From the NCBI GenBank assembly GCA_024180945.1, contig JAKSGN010000033.1, positions 1 to 64,000 of the forward strand: a stretch of DNA of 64,000 nucleotides. The letters are read 5' to 3'. The translations under genes and the position numbers were made by a program. Under the pieces are notes generated by a model. It was not told where the DNA came from, did no database searches, and saw only the letters and a program-made list of their open reading frames with translations. This document shows positions 12,087-24,874 of this stretch, piece after piece (positions within the stretch are counted from its first letter, which is position 1; every line of letters begins with the position of its first letter). This stretch comes from Macrophomina tecta (Eukaryota > Ascomycota > Dothideomycetes > Botryosphaeriales > Botryosphaeriaceae).

Positions 12087-12522
12087 TGTAACGAGCGGGC
12101 CTCTGCCTCTAAGGATCCGAACACCAAAGAGGGAGAAAACCTGTCGAGGGGGTTTTCCTTGAGTGGGTACAAGAAGAGGGTGAGAGCAAGTCGAACACGT
12201 GATGAGACTGAGCACTGCGTGCGAAGGCCGTGTTACTAACAATGTGCTGAATTGTTATGGAAGTTGACCACGAAGGTCAAAGCTATCTAAGGAGTGTGGT
12301 TTATATACAAGTAGGAAAGTGTATACAATCTAGTGGTGCTGTTGCGAGCCCAGCTCCAGAGGGCTCGAGGTGAGCCGTTGTGAGCCCGGCTCGTAAGGGC
12401 TCGGTGGGTCCGTCCTTGGGTACTCACGTGCTGAGCCACGTGATCCCCTCTTTTCTTTGGAGTTCCCCGCAGAACGTCCTTTCCTTCCTTATTCCCTATA
12501 CTGTGGAGGCTGCGCCGTAACA
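12087..12522 (-). repeat. Un-RIPed solo LTR with CTTAC target duplication
   Basis: 436 bp, TGTAACGAGCGGG to GCGCCGTAACA, flanked on both sides by CTTAC (12082-12086 and 12523-12527). In sense orientation (- strand) it starts TGTTACGGCGCAGCC, the same family as the RIPed 434-bp LTR at 42330-42763. Normal CpA/TpG content inside a heavily RIPed host marks it as a recent insertion reduced to one LTR by LTR-LTR recombination. The two short frames that cross it are not genes. Confidence 0.93.
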
Positions 12523-12527
12523 CTTAC

Positions 12528-15500
12528 CTTATAAAATATATAAGCTAGTGCTAGGCCGTCTACCCGCCTTCTTAATAACACTACCGTTACGTTGCACGAC
12601 TCTTATTATATAGGGGTTACTACGTGCGACTCGGGGGGCGCTACGCGTACTACCGAACCCTAACCTTACTAGAGTAGCTCGTTTACGGGCTACGATAGTA
12701 TACTCGGCATACCCTAGCTCGGGGCTACCGGGCCGGTTATCGATTTTAGAAGAGAAACGTTTTACTAGAGTATAAACTCGCTAGAGCGTATATATCTAGT
12801 AAGCGCCACTAAATTATTCTAGGACTTAGAACTAGGGGAGCCTATTTACTTCCTCTAGCCGTCCGACTACTAGCTCTCGCCTACGGGTAACCTAGAAAGT
12901 TAAAAAAATAACTTCGACTCTTTCGCAGCCCTCTCGCGGGCGGAAAGTATACTAAACGCACGCGAGAAGCAGGGCGGGGGTAACCGAAATCCGAAAGGAC
13001 TCCCACCTAACTAAACTCTCTTTTACCTACGGGGGCTGCACTCCCGCATCTAAAGAGCATGCGAACCGCATAAAGAACTCGCCGGTTTAGTAAACGCACT
13101 ACTAGCCAAGGTGGCTAAGAAGGTTCGCGACGAGATTCTGGATACTTATAGAGAGTACTTAGACGTATTTTTAGACGAATAAGCTACTAAGCTACCGTAA
13201 TATACTAAGTTTAATTATACTATTAATCTCGTTGTAGGTTCTAAGCCACCGTTAATGCCCCTATATAGACTCTCCTAATCCGAACTACGGATCCTTAGGG
13301 AATACATTAATAAGGCCTTGGAACGGGGGTGGATTAGATATAGTAAGTCGCCTACGAGCGCGCCTATTCTCTTTACCCCTAAGGCAGATGGCACTATACG
13401 GTTATACGTGGATTATAGGGGCCTAAATAAGGTTATAATTAAAAATAGCTATTCTATACCACTGGTGGGCGAGCTACTGGACCGCCTAAGCACCGTAAAG
13501 ATCTTTACTAAACTAGACCTACGCGATACTTATTACCGAATCCGTATAAAGGAAGGTAATAAGTGGAAAACAGTATTTAAGACGCGTTATGGGCATTACG
13601 AGTACCTAGTTATGCTATTTAGCTTAACTAACGCACCCGTAACCTTTTAGTCGTATATCCACCGAGCCCTAGGAGGCCTAGTAGACACGATTTACGTAGT
13701 GTACTTAGATAATATACTTATATACTTAGCGGATAAGTCTTAGCACGTCGAGCACGTTAAACGTATTCTCTAAAGATTACGTAATTAGAACCTCTACGCA
13801 AAACTGTCTAAATATAGCTTTTATATAAAGCACGTCGAGTTTCTAGGCTTTATCGTTACCCCCTAGGGGGTTGTTATGGACCCCGTAAGAGTCGAAGCCA
13901 TTAAGGACTAGCCGGAGCCGTAAAGCTACCGTAATATTTAGGTTTTCCTAGGCTTTACCAACTTCTATAGGTGCTTTATATAGAATTACTCTACGGTAGT
14001 TTAACCACTAACTAGCTTGCTAAAAGAAGCAGCCTCAGATCCTAATCTAGAAGCCAAACGAGCGCTAAAAAAGGGGCTAACTAAATAATATAAGCCCTAG
14101 AAATAGCCCGTAGGGGTAAAGTAGGCGTTTAGTAGGCTAAAAGTATACTTTACGTAGGCTTCTATACTGCGGCACTATGATCTAAATCTTCTAGTTATAC
14201 TAATTACCGACGTATCGGACTATATCTACGGCGGCATCCTTCTCTAACCGCTAGATAGAGAGGATAACTAGCGCTATTAGCACCCCGTTGCATATTTTAG
14301 CCATAAGTTCGCTAGTACTAAAATACGGTACGATACCTACGATAAGAAACTCCATGCGATCGTGTAGTACTTTAAGTATTAGAGGCCTTACCTAGCACAC
14401 GTATAGACGCCGGTGCGGGTATTATCTAATTATAATAACCTACGTTATTTTATAACGACTAAGAGCTTTACGGCTTAATAGGCTCGGTACGCTAAAGTCT
14501 TAGCTAAATTCGATTTTAATATCGAATATAAGCTGGGTAAGTCTAATTTAGCGGACGCCCTTTTAAGGCGTCTAGACTACGTCCTTAGCTTTAAGGAGGG
14601 TAATAAGCGCACCTACCTTAATACTATATTACTTATACTATAACGCAAACTCTAGATTTAGGGGTTAGGAGAACCCCTACGCACTACTAAGGACCCCGGC
14701 TAAGAGCACGAGGAAAACCTACGTATAAACGGCGGTAGTAATTACCGAACCGCCTTAGTCTATTCCGTTACTTATAAGGAGCACGACGAGTTCGCTTATA
14801 AGGGCCTGGTACCTCTGGTATATACTTACTACGAGGGGGCTAGTACGAGCTTAGTATAAAGCTTCGTACCTCAGTCTATAGTAATAGTAGCCGCTATAAC
14901 TGAAATAGCGTTCGAAGCTACTCCTAAATCGTTAGTTAATTTTATTTATACCGAGTAACGAAGGAACGTCTTCTGCGTAGACGTATAAAAATAGCTTGCG
15001 AAAAGGGTGCTTTTAGCGTGCGATTAGTATATAATCGACGAGCAAGGACTCCTACGCTATAAAGGGCGGGTATACGTACTAAAGTATACTTCGCTACGCG
15101 AGGAAATCTTACTTAGGAATTATAACGATCCGAGTGGTGGCTATTACGGTATTCGCCGCACCTAGGAGGTGCTTTCTAGGAAGTACTACTAGAAAGGCAT
15201 TACCGCGGACGTTAGGGAATATATATAAAGCTACGATACCTATTAACGTAATAAGGCTTGCCGGTATAAGCCGTATAGGTTATTATAGCTACTACTAGTA
15301 GCCGCTTAACCCTATAGGCACTACTTCCTTAATTTTATTACGGACTTACTAAAATCCGTAGGGCGAGACGGTTGAGTATATAACGTAGTTCTTATACTTA
15401 TTAACCGTTTTACTAAATATATACGTTATCTACTAGTTAGGAAGACGATTAATAGGGTAATACTTGCGGATCTTATCGTAAACAACGTCTTCGTATAATT

Positions 15501-16380
15501 TAGGCCGCCTAATAGCCTAGTCTCGGATAGGGGCTTAACATTCACGAGCTAGTTCTAGAGCGAATTATACTATAATCTTAGGATTAAGTATAGACTAAGT
15601 ACCTCCTTTCACCCGTAGATAAACGGCTAAACGGAGAGGCAAAATTAGGAGTTAGAGGCGTATCTACGCTATTATACCTTCTAAAACTAGTTAGACTAGG
15701 TAAAGCTTCTCTAGTGGGCTTTATACGCCTATAACTAGAAAATCTACTCTTCTATAGGCTTCGTACTAGTTTAACTAGATGCGGGGGTGGAACCTAACTC
15801 CTAGGATAGGGTTTAGAACAACCTTAACAGGAATCCCCTAACCGAATCGGCCGAAGTAGCTAAAAAGCACGCGGAAAGTATACAGAAAGTATAAAAATCG
15901 GCGGCGAAATTCCTCGGATACTTCTAGGAGCTCTAAACGAAATATTATAACCGAAACCGAACCGAAATATATTTTAATATTAGATAACTAGTCCTTCTCT
16001 TAGTAAGAAATATTAAAACTAAACGGCCTTATAAGAAACTCGATAACCGTTACCTAGGGCTATTCTAGATTCTAGAGAAGATTAGCTTCTAGGCCTACCG
16101 CTTAGACCTACTATAATCTATATTCCGGCTGTATACTATTTTTAATGTTGCATTACTAGAAGCTTATACGGTAAGGCTAGGGTTCTAACCGCTACTAGTC
16201 GAAGAAATTAATAATAGTGGATACTAGAAAGTCGAAGCTATAGTAGCCTATAAAGAAGGGCTACTAAGGTAATACCTACTTAAATAGCTCGGCTGGCCCT
16301 ATAAATACAACGAGTGGAAGTAGGAAGAGGAGCTAGATAATTATAAAGAGCTTCTATAGAATTATCTTAAAGGAAATTCT
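12528..16380 (+). pseudogene. RIPed pol: reverse transcriptase, RNase H, integrase, chromodomain
   Basis: Ty3-type polyprotein remains in correct order. The reverse transcriptase is the best preserved part: an open stretch at 13318-13650 carries LYVDYRGLN, KLDLRDTYYRIRI and GHYEYLVMLF. A TDVSDYIYGG block near 14205 is RNase H. VSDRGLTFTS near 15520 and a NGQTER block near 15625 are the integrase core. A VEAIVAYKEGLL...EEEL block near 16230-16370 is a chromodomain. Stops are mostly TAG at expected Trp/Gln positions, and the YxDD site near 13705 reads YLDN. Not functional. Confidence 0.85.
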
Positions 16381-16559
16381 ATTTTCTAGGACGCCTAGCT
16401 AAAACGTAAGCGAAACGTAGGCGGAACGCAGGCTATAAGTAAGCCACGGCGAGGGCGCCCCCTAGGATTAAAGAATAAGAAGAAACATTAGAGAAAATAT
16501 TTAATTTATAAAGAAGGGCCCTAAAGGAGTATCTACTTTATATTTAAGTTATACTAAAA

Positions 16560-17305
16560 CTATCTCTTATCCGTATTAGATATTCTCGTAAAGTACTTAT
16601 TCTTAAACTCCTCGTCTACTACTTTATTGGTTGGCTTTATTAAGCTAACCCTACCTAGTCTAGCCTAATAACGCTGCTAATTCTCCGAGCGCGATATATT
16701 GCGCGTATACTACTAGTTACTACGGCCGCTAGTAGCTATAATCTTCTTCGCCTTTTACTTTTTATATGCCGATACCGCCTCTCCTAACGTATCGGCGTAC
16801 TTATATAGCGTAAGCACGTTCTCTTTTATAAACTCTAGCACCTTCTTATCGGGAGCGCCATCGAAGCTATCGTAATAGAACGATAGTAAATTAGCAGCAC
16901 GGCGGAATTAAGGGGGAACCTAAAAATAAATTTTATTATTAGTAACGAGCACAAGCAGCATAAAAGTATATAGAAAGTATAAGAAAAGTAGAGAAAAAGT
17001 ATACTTACCGGAGTATATTTATAACCACTCTTCGCATACTAATTATACTTGGCATGGGGTAGATCCTTAAAGCAGATTTGGCGAAGCCCCCCAAGAAGCT
17101 CCGTAGGCGTAAAATTAACCTATACTTTACCCTCGCGGTGGCGCATCGTGCCCTAGTAGCGCACGCAACGCATATAGTATACTACTACTAAACTAGGCTA
17201 CGGCTAAAGATAAGGGAAAAGCTTTACTATATTACCCGTAATAGGCGTCTGCAGAAGCTTATCGTAGGAGTAACCCGAGTAAACGAAGCCGAAAGGGGTC
17301 TGCAT
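16560..17305 (-). pseudogene. RIPed spliced antisense gene in the Ty3 element (unknown function)
   Basis: On the - strand, ATG at 17303-17305 opens a 99-codon exon (17009-17305) broken only by TAG codons at plausible Trp positions. A consensus donor GTAAGT follows at 17008 and an acceptor TTTTTAG at 16920, an 89-bp intron in phase 0. The second exon runs from 16919 to about 16560, again open except for TAG/TAA at likely Gln sites. Predicted features: YSGYSYDKLLQTPITGN near the start, NFTPTELLGG, and a helical lysine-rich second exon with SFYYDSFDGAPDKK. I recognise no family. It is convergent with pol and lies between the chromodomain and the 3' LTR. Coherent coding with an intron argues against a chance open frame; the exact 3' end is uncertain. 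Confidence 0.65.
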
Positions 17306-17871
17306 AGTAATAGTTATTTAGGAGGAAGGAGTAATAAAAAGGGTTAATATTAGTTAGAGACGTTTTAGTTAAAGAAGAGAAGCTAGATCTAAACTACGAA
17401 AATCTAGGAAAGTACGGGGAGTTATTATATCTATTAAAGCTATCGAAAAAAACGACCTCGTGCCCTATGAGTATTATTAGCACGCGTGAGTTACTAATTA
17501 GTGTATTCGCTAGTATTATCGTATAAGGCCAACTTCTATTGTCCTTAATAGTAATAATACCTAATAATAAAGAAAAAACCGCGCTAACGCACTATTACCT
17601 ACGTTTTTTGTGTGTATGGCATGCCGCTAGTATTGTTAATAACCGCTTAGCGATATATTTCCTTATTTTTCTATTAATTTATTGTTCTTTATTTATTGTT
17701 CGTAGTAACGGCTACGTAATAAGGCTAATTTACCTTACTACGTAACGCCTATAGCTAATGTATAATACTACGTCCTATATAGTAATTAGGTGTACTCTTT
17801 TTCCTTACTAAAGGTTTTTTAATGAGGCACCAATATAATACCTTCTAATAGGAATCGGGGCGATTCCTACT
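17306..17871. other. Region between antisense gene and 3' LTR
   Basis: Would hold the promoter of the antisense gene. A 68-codon + frame at 17539-17745 is hydrophobic but low-complexity and RIP-biased, and I do not call it a gene. Confidence 0.4.
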
Positions 17872-17885
17872 AGAGGGGGGGATAG
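17872..17885 (+). other. Polypurine tract of the short-LTR Ty3 element
   Basis: AGAGGGGGGGATAG directly abuts the 3' LTR start at 17886, the expected plus-strand primer position. Confidence 0.85.
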
Positions 17886-18078
17886 TGTTAGAATAATAGG
17901 CCCTGGTATACCCTTAGGGTACTTATACCGTGCGTTTCACGTGCTTATCACGTGCTACGCACGGGCCCCCAGTATATAACGCTACTAAGGGGTAAATCCT
18001 ACACTACTAAGGATTCGTATCTAAGAATATACGACTCTTCTAAAGGCTCCCTACTTATAACCAGCCTATTTACTTATA
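17886..18078 (+). repeat. 3' LTR of the short-LTR Ty3 element
   Basis: 193 bp, TGTTAGAATAATAGG to TTATA. Partner of 10469-10661. Confidence 0.85.
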
Positions 18079-21000
18079 GTACTAGTCTTTTTCGGTATTA
18101 GGGTTTTTTAGTATAATCTCTTTCTATATTTCTAGAATAGTGGCGTTTTTTAGTGCTAGCTCGAGTATTACTACGTAAAAGATAGAATTTATCCGTATAT
18201 TAGGTAATTTAAGTCGATATGTAACTTCTTCTAGTTTTTCTATAATTTTAAATAGATTAATTTTCTTAAAATCTAATTTGTCACTTAGTCGCTTTAATTT
18301 AATATTTTTTATAAGGAGGTATACTTTATTTCTCTTTTTTAGGTTTAGTACCGCCTAGTACCGTCTATTGTAGTATTTAGATATTATAATTCGTATATAT
18401 TCGAAGTTAAGACTAATAGCTTTATATAATTTTCTTAGCTACTTAGCCTTAAGAACGCCTTTTTAGGCTAATTTTCTACTTAGAATAGCTTCTCTATACG
18501 CGTCTAGTTCGAACCTATAGTTAGTAAAGAATAGGGATACGTTAGTTAACTCTTATTTAGCGCTATTATAGGAGAATTATACTATAGATAGCTATATAGC
18601 CTAGTTATTCTATAGATAGTTAATATAATAGCGAAGATATTACTCGAGAGTTCGGTTTATTCGTTCCGTTTAGTCATTAGTTTGCGCGTATACTATTATA
18701 GAGAGTTTATTCTTTGCTCTAAGCTAGCGTATAAGCGTTTACTAAAATTCTAATCTTATTAGCTTATTTCTATCCGAAACTAGTACTTCCGGCATTCTAT
18801 AATCCGCGAAGATATATTAGAGAAACGTATAGACTAGCTACTTTATATTTAATACTTCTAGGTAGAGTAAGAAGTAAGCGTACTTTATAAGTCTATTAAT
18901 AAAGACTAGGATCGAGTCGAACTTAACTTCTATAAGTAGATTTCTAAATCTTAGTAGCTTTATAATAAAGTCTAGCGTAATCTATTACTATAGTCATTCT
19001 AAAATTTCTAGGGGTTATAGGTATTTATATAGAGCGTGTATTACGGCTTTACTTCGGATATAAAGGTTATATTATAAGACTATACGCTAGACTATCTTTC
19101 GTAACTCTAGAAAGTAGAAGTTTCGCGTAATTCTCTTAGTTATTTTATCGATGCCCTAATATCTATACGTGGGTACTATATATATATTCTTAATAAGTGC
19201 TTCTCGTAGTCTTATTAGAATATAGATTAATTCTTTAAAGAAAAGCGTTTCTTTTCTATCTTAAGTAATACGCGAGTCGTTCTCTAGCGCTAAAAGTTTC
19301 TACGCGAAGAAGTTCTAATTATATACTTCTTAGATCTTCTAATGCCACGGGTTTAACTCGATACGAAGTATTAGAAAAGACTATCTAGTAAGAATAAGTA
19401 ATCTATCGCTTATCTACTATAGTACTATAGGTTATAGCTCGATTCTTTCTTCTATATAGTCTACTCTTTTACTAAGCGCGTTAGCGGCGGCGTTATCTAT
19501 ACCTTTTTTATACGTAATCTTAAAATTATAGGATGCTAATTTTTATAACTAGTAAACTTATTATTAGTTTAGCTTCTTAGTTATAGTAAAGCGTATAAGA
19601 TTCTAATAGTTATAATATACTATTACCTACTATTTAGCTTCTTCTAGGTAATATCTCTAGTACTTAAATACTAAGACGATAGCTAAGAGCTTCTTATTAT
19701 AAGTATTATAGTTAAGCTCTACCGGGGTGAACTTTCTTAAGTAGAACGCGATTAAATACTATTTATCTTTATCGTTAGGCTAGCTAAGATATACTTCTAG
19801 GGCGAATCCTAACGTATTAGTTTCTACTTTAATTAGTTTGTCGGGATTATATATTTCTAAGACGGGTACTTTATAAAATATCCGCTTTAGCGAATTAAAG
19901 GCTTACTACTAATTATCTTTCTATTAGAAGTTATACTTCTTCTAAGTAAGTCGCGTTAAAGGTTCTATAATCTTTAAATAGTTCTAAATAAACTTTCTAT
20001 AGAAGTTCGCGAATCTAAGAAAGAACTATATTTTCTTAATCGTTTTTAGTACTAGCTATTCTCTAATAGAGTCTAGTTTTAAGTCGTCTATACTAATATA
20101 TTTAGGGGTAATAATAAAGCCTAAGAATTCTATTCTCTAAACGTACTACTTATATTTATCGGGCGCGATAATTAGATTCTTAGCTTAGAGGGCTTCTAGG
20201 ACTTTTCTAATATACTTCTTATATTTCTCGAGTGTTTCTAAGAAGATAAGGATATCGTCGAGGTAAGCTAGATAGAAGATATTTAAGTATTCGCGTAGCA
20301 TATTATTAACTAGATTCTAAAAGGTTGTTAGCGCGTTAGTAAGCCTAAATAGTATAATTATATACTCGTAAAGTTTTAGTCTTATACGAAAGGCTATCTT
20401 TTATTCTTCTTCTTTTTTAATTCTAACTAGGTAATATCCGTTTCTAAGGTCTAGTTTTATAAAGTACTTTATATTCTTTAACTTATTCTAGAGCTTATTA
20501 ATATGTAGAAGCGGGTATTAGTTTTTAATTATAATATTGTTAAGTTATTAATAGTTAACATAGAGGCGTAACTTACTATTCTTCTTAGAAACGAAGAAGA
20601 TCGGATATTTAGCTAATAATATTAATAGCCGAATATATTCTCGTTTAAGGTTCTTCTTAATATATTTCTTTAAAGCCTCTATTTTCTTCTTTAATAAGAA
20701 GTAGATAGGCTTATAAGCTAGTTTTATTTTTAGCTTAAGCGAAATCTTATAGTTCTATAGTTAATACTTAGATAAGTCTCTCTTTTCTTTTTCTTAGTAA
20801 ACGGTAACTAAGTTCTAATACTCGTTAGGTATTATTTCTATTTTTAGAATTAGAGGTATTTCTTATAGTTACTACTATATTTCTAAACTACTATATTATT
20901 CTCTTTTAATTCTCGTAGGATTATCTTCTCTAATAGAAGTTAGATAGTTCTTATTTCTTAGCCTTTTTTATTAGGCCCTAGCTAATGCTCTCTATTATAC

Positions 21001-24000
21001 CGCCGGTAAGGGTTTAATATATATAAGATAGATCTATTATTCTTAGCGTTATATACGCCTAAATATCTTTTTTAAGATTATTTATACGTCTATAGAAGGT
21101 TCTAGGGCTACTAATTACTTTCGCGAAGCTTTACTTTTAGCCTTACGCTTTCTCCGCGTAGTTCTTTATAATAAGTATTATATCTAATTTTCGGGAATAC
21201 TTAACTTAGTAGGGCTTACTCCGCTTAAGATGCTATATTTTACTAAGAAGGCGGTATTTCGTACGCTATAGTTCTAGTTCTATCTTAGGCCTTTCTTAAG
21301 GTTGCCGTTAATACTACCGTTACTAGGCCTTACGCTATTATTTAAGTCTTACGTTTCTTCTAATAATTTAAGGGTATTATTTCGCTTAGTAGGGCTTATT
21401 CCTACGATAGGGTTATATTTTACTAAAGAGACTTCGCCTTCTACGTCGTAGTCCTAGTTCTAACTTATACTACTATTAGAGTCGCCTATATAGTTATTAT
21501 ATTTAGGCCTTATACTAGCTACTTCTTATTTTATACTAAAAATATATTCTTAGAAGATATTTAGTAGTTTCTATTTAATATTCTTATAACTGCTTTTAGG
21601 GTTTTTAATAATATTCTAAATATTCTATTATAGAAAGAGTATATCGCTTATCTAGTTAATAAGGGAATTACGAGTTCTAAGCTAAAGTATTCTAAGAATA
21701 ACGTCGTGTTCTAGAATTCTTTAGATATTAAGGGTAACCTAATTAGGGTATTTATTAATTTCTAGTAAGACTTCTTTTATTTTAATACGTATCTATTTTT
21801 TTCTATGGTCGGTATTTCTTTCATTAAATTTACTAAGAGAGTAGGGTTCTTTCTTCTTCTAATAAGAAATATTTAATTCTTATACTAGTTTATTATAGAT
21901 AAAGTCTCCGCTTAATTCGCTATTAACTAGTATCGAGATTATACGTTCTCGTAGAACTTTAATAATCTTAAATTATTTCTAAAGTTTCTTTCTAGTAAGA
22001 GTTTCCGTTTCCGATATACGTAATACTATATAAAGGGACCTAGACTATAGCTTCTAAGTCGATTTTAATACCGTAGAACCGTTTAGTTTTTTAGCTTTAG
22101 ATAGCTATAGACTTTACTATATATATAGTCCTTCTATTCGTTAACTTAAAGGTATACTTACTTCTAGTTAGTCCATTTATTAGTATATAACTATTTCTAC
22201 TAGTAGACTATATTCTTTTATACCTAGTATTAAAAAGCTAGCTAGTTAAGTTTCTCGTCTAGTATCTACTAAAGCGTGCAGTTCTAGATAGTTACTATAC
22301 TATACTAATAAAGAATCCTTACTAACTCTTAGAGAAAGTTATAGTTTATTTACTATTAAGTAGTTATTTCTTAATAATAAAGTATTACGAGCGCGGTTTT
22401 CTTCGTAATAATAAGTTCGTACTTCTTTCTATTTTACTTAATACGGGTTTCCTAGAGGGTTCCTTAGCGCTATATCTATAGTACTATAAGGGCTAATTCT
22501 TTCTCGTAGAAAATCTAGATTATCTAGGCGAGTTAATCGTTCTCGTTCGTTATTTCTACGCTAATTCTATACTTAGCTATAAGGCGCTTAAGTTTTAGAA
22601 GAGCTATAGAATCTAGTATAGCTTTTACTTCGCTATTCGTTAAGTTATATAGTTCTTTAGTCTCGCTATTTACAAGTTTCTCGTCTAAGGGGAAGTTATT
22701 AATAATATCGTCGGTCTCGCTAACTTCTTTATTTCTAGTTATTATACCGAATTATCGTAGTTTATAGGAGTACTATTTCGATATATCTTTACTACTTTAG
22801 TATATTTAGTAGTTATCGTCGTAGTAGGCTATCTAGTATAGCGTATCGTAATTATCTTAGCGGGATGCGACCGATACTTTACGTTAAGCGCTTAAGGTCT
22901 ACTTTTTATCTTTCTTATTACGAGGGTTCTATAGGTACTTAGAAGAGAAGTACTTATTACTACCGTAGGTAATATAGAGTCGATTTTTATAGCGCTACTT
23001 TTACTCGTTTATCTAGTTTAGATTAGGTTTTTTAGGCTTCTTATTATTATTTTAACTATTATTATTGCCCTTCTTAGAATTCTATTTATTAGCCGCGTTA
23101 AGGGCTATAGCGTCTCCGCCTTTAAGGATTATCTTTTTATAGCGAGGCTTTAAGGTATTAGCTTATTAAAAACTTATCTTCTATTCGTATATACGGCCGT
23201 TAATCTAAGACGTAAGGTCTACTATCTTCTAGAAGGTAGACGGGTATTTATAGATAATTATATTTTTCTTAACTTCTTTCTTTAGGCCTTTATAGAAGAG
23301 GTCGCGGAAAGTTTTATCTAACTATTCGAGGTAGGCTATAAGCTATTAAAACTTAGTTACGTAGATAGCTATAGATTCTAATTATTTAATAGTTATAATA
23401 TCATTAGAGGCTTTACGGACTTTATCTTAATTATTAAAAGTAGCTCTAAGGTTATTTATGAATCCCGTATAAATACTAAAGATTTTTTTAGTTTTTTCTT
23501 ATTTCTTCTCGAGAGAGTATTCGTTAGCTAAATAGTCGCGAAGGTATAGTTCTATTTATACCTCTACTATTTCTCTAAGGTAGGTTAATACGAAGAGTAC
23601 TTTCTTAGCGTCGCTATTAAATTACGCTTAATTAAACTAGAGGTAGCGTTATATTTAGAGTAGGAAGAATTAGAGCTTTTTTTTATTTCTATTAAACTTT
23701 TTAGGTGCTACTACTTTAACCTTAGTAGTGCTCCGCTTTATTATATACTTAATTAGTTAAGCGTTTTAAGTCTTTAGCTCCTTAATAAGCTATAAGAGCT
23801 TAGCTCTAGTAGGCTTTATTTACTACGCGGGCTAAGCTAGCCCTTAGGCACCCTAAACGTAATTCTCGGCTAGGTCGACCTCTATCTAAGATCCTAGTAT
23901 TATTACTATTTTCTAAACTCGTTAGGGGGTAATATCTTACCTAATAAGACTTAATCTTAGAGCCTTCCTCTTCTTATAAGAATAGTAGTTAAAGTATAAC

Positions 24001-24472
24001 GAGCGGGCCTCTACCTCTAAGAATCTAAATACTAAAGAGGGAGAAAACCTATTAAGGGGGTTTTTCTTAAGTAAGTATAAGAAGAGGGTAAGAGTAAGTT
24101 AAATATATAAGAAGACTAAGTACTACGTACGAAGGCCGTGTTACTAATACTATATTAAATTATTATTAAAGTTAACCACGAAGGTTAAAGCTATCTAAGA
24201 AGTATAGTTTATATATATATAGAAAAGGTCTATAATCTAGTATTAATCTATTTTTAATCTAGGTAGGGGTTAGAGTACCGATAGATTAATAGTATCTTTA
24301 ATCTAGTTAATTTATCCGTTAATGCCTGAGGTATATAAGATTAAATAGATTAATCTCTTAGCGTTACGTAAGCTATGTATTTCGTTATAGGTTCTTTTTA
24401 TATCATAGCTATACTTCTCGCTTATCTTTCTACTCTATAGTTTCCTAACCCTGTAAAGGCTATGCCGTAATA
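18079..24472 (-). mobile_element. RIPed Ty3/gypsy relic, minus strand, 3'-truncated
   Basis: Decayed relative of the intact element at 28867-36973, in the same orientation. Sequence at 18100-18360 aligns with the chromodomain and upstream region of that element (30600-30870), followed by integrase, reverse transcriptase (about 20200-20600) and gag (about 22600-23900), ending at its 5' LTR (23995-24472). The 3' end including the last LTR is missing at 18079. CpA/TpG is nearly absent, and no open frame reaches useful length. Confidence 0.8.
23995..24472 (-). repeat. 5' LTR of the minus-strand Ty3 relic
   Basis: TATAACGAGCGGGCC at left and GCTATGCCGTAATA at right. It reads TG...CA-type ends on the - strand after allowing for RIP, and the adjoining CTTTAACTACTATTC on the - strand matches the leader at 28002. 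Confidence 0.8.
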
Positions 24473-24499
24473 ACTAGCCGGTAATCCCTTATATTACGC

Positions 24500-24700
24500 T
24501 AGAACTAAGTATGTTGATATAAGGTACTACTTTATAAGGGACTATATAAATAAAGGGAAAATAGAACTACGCTATTTTTCTATCGAGTCTCTTATCGCCG
24601 ATAGACTAACTAAGCCAATTAATAGTCCTAAATAGTAAGAACTTTTAAAGAATATCGGCCTTATAAAGTCCTAGTAATAGTCTTTATAAAAGACTAAAAG
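24500..24700 (+). pseudogene. Ty1/copia RNase H C-terminal remnant
   Basis: One + frame reads a DIRYYFIRDYINKGKIEL block and then LIADRLTKPIN, the conserved end of copia RNase H (DIRYHFIR and ADxLTKP). Stops appear at likely Gln/Trp positions just after. It is followed by a purine tract and LTR copy 2, as expected for a copia 3' end. Confidence 0.8.
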
Positions 24701-24874
24701 AAGACCCTATATCTATATATATAAGTAGATAATAGATTGCTTACTATAAGTCTAATTATAAGGGTACTAAATTGCTTATACCTACCTATATACCGGTTCT
24801 AAATTGTATAATAAACCGAATATAAAATTAAAATTGCAAATCCCTTACAACGCTTATAAAATCTTAGAGGGGTA

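Larger units (their letters stand above)
10469..18078 (+). mobile_element. RIPed Ty3/gypsy chromodomain element with short LTRs
   Basis: Bounded by two 193-bp LTRs (10469-10661 and 17886-18078) that start TGTTAGAATAATAGGCC and end TTATA. A polypurine tract lies directly before the 3' LTR. The + strand between holds decayed gag, protease, reverse transcriptase, RNase H, integrase and chromodomain in Ty3 order; the - strand near the 3' end holds a decayed spliced gene. A younger solo LTR sits inside at 12087-12522. Flanking bases do not form an obvious target duplication, and the two sides belong to different relics, so the ends may have recombined. Confidence 0.85.

Noticed and set aside
17539..17745. 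68-codon hydrophobic frame upstream of the 3' LTR
   Set aside because: Ile/Leu/Tyr richness is what RIPed AT-rich sequence produces; no counterpart in the intact element.
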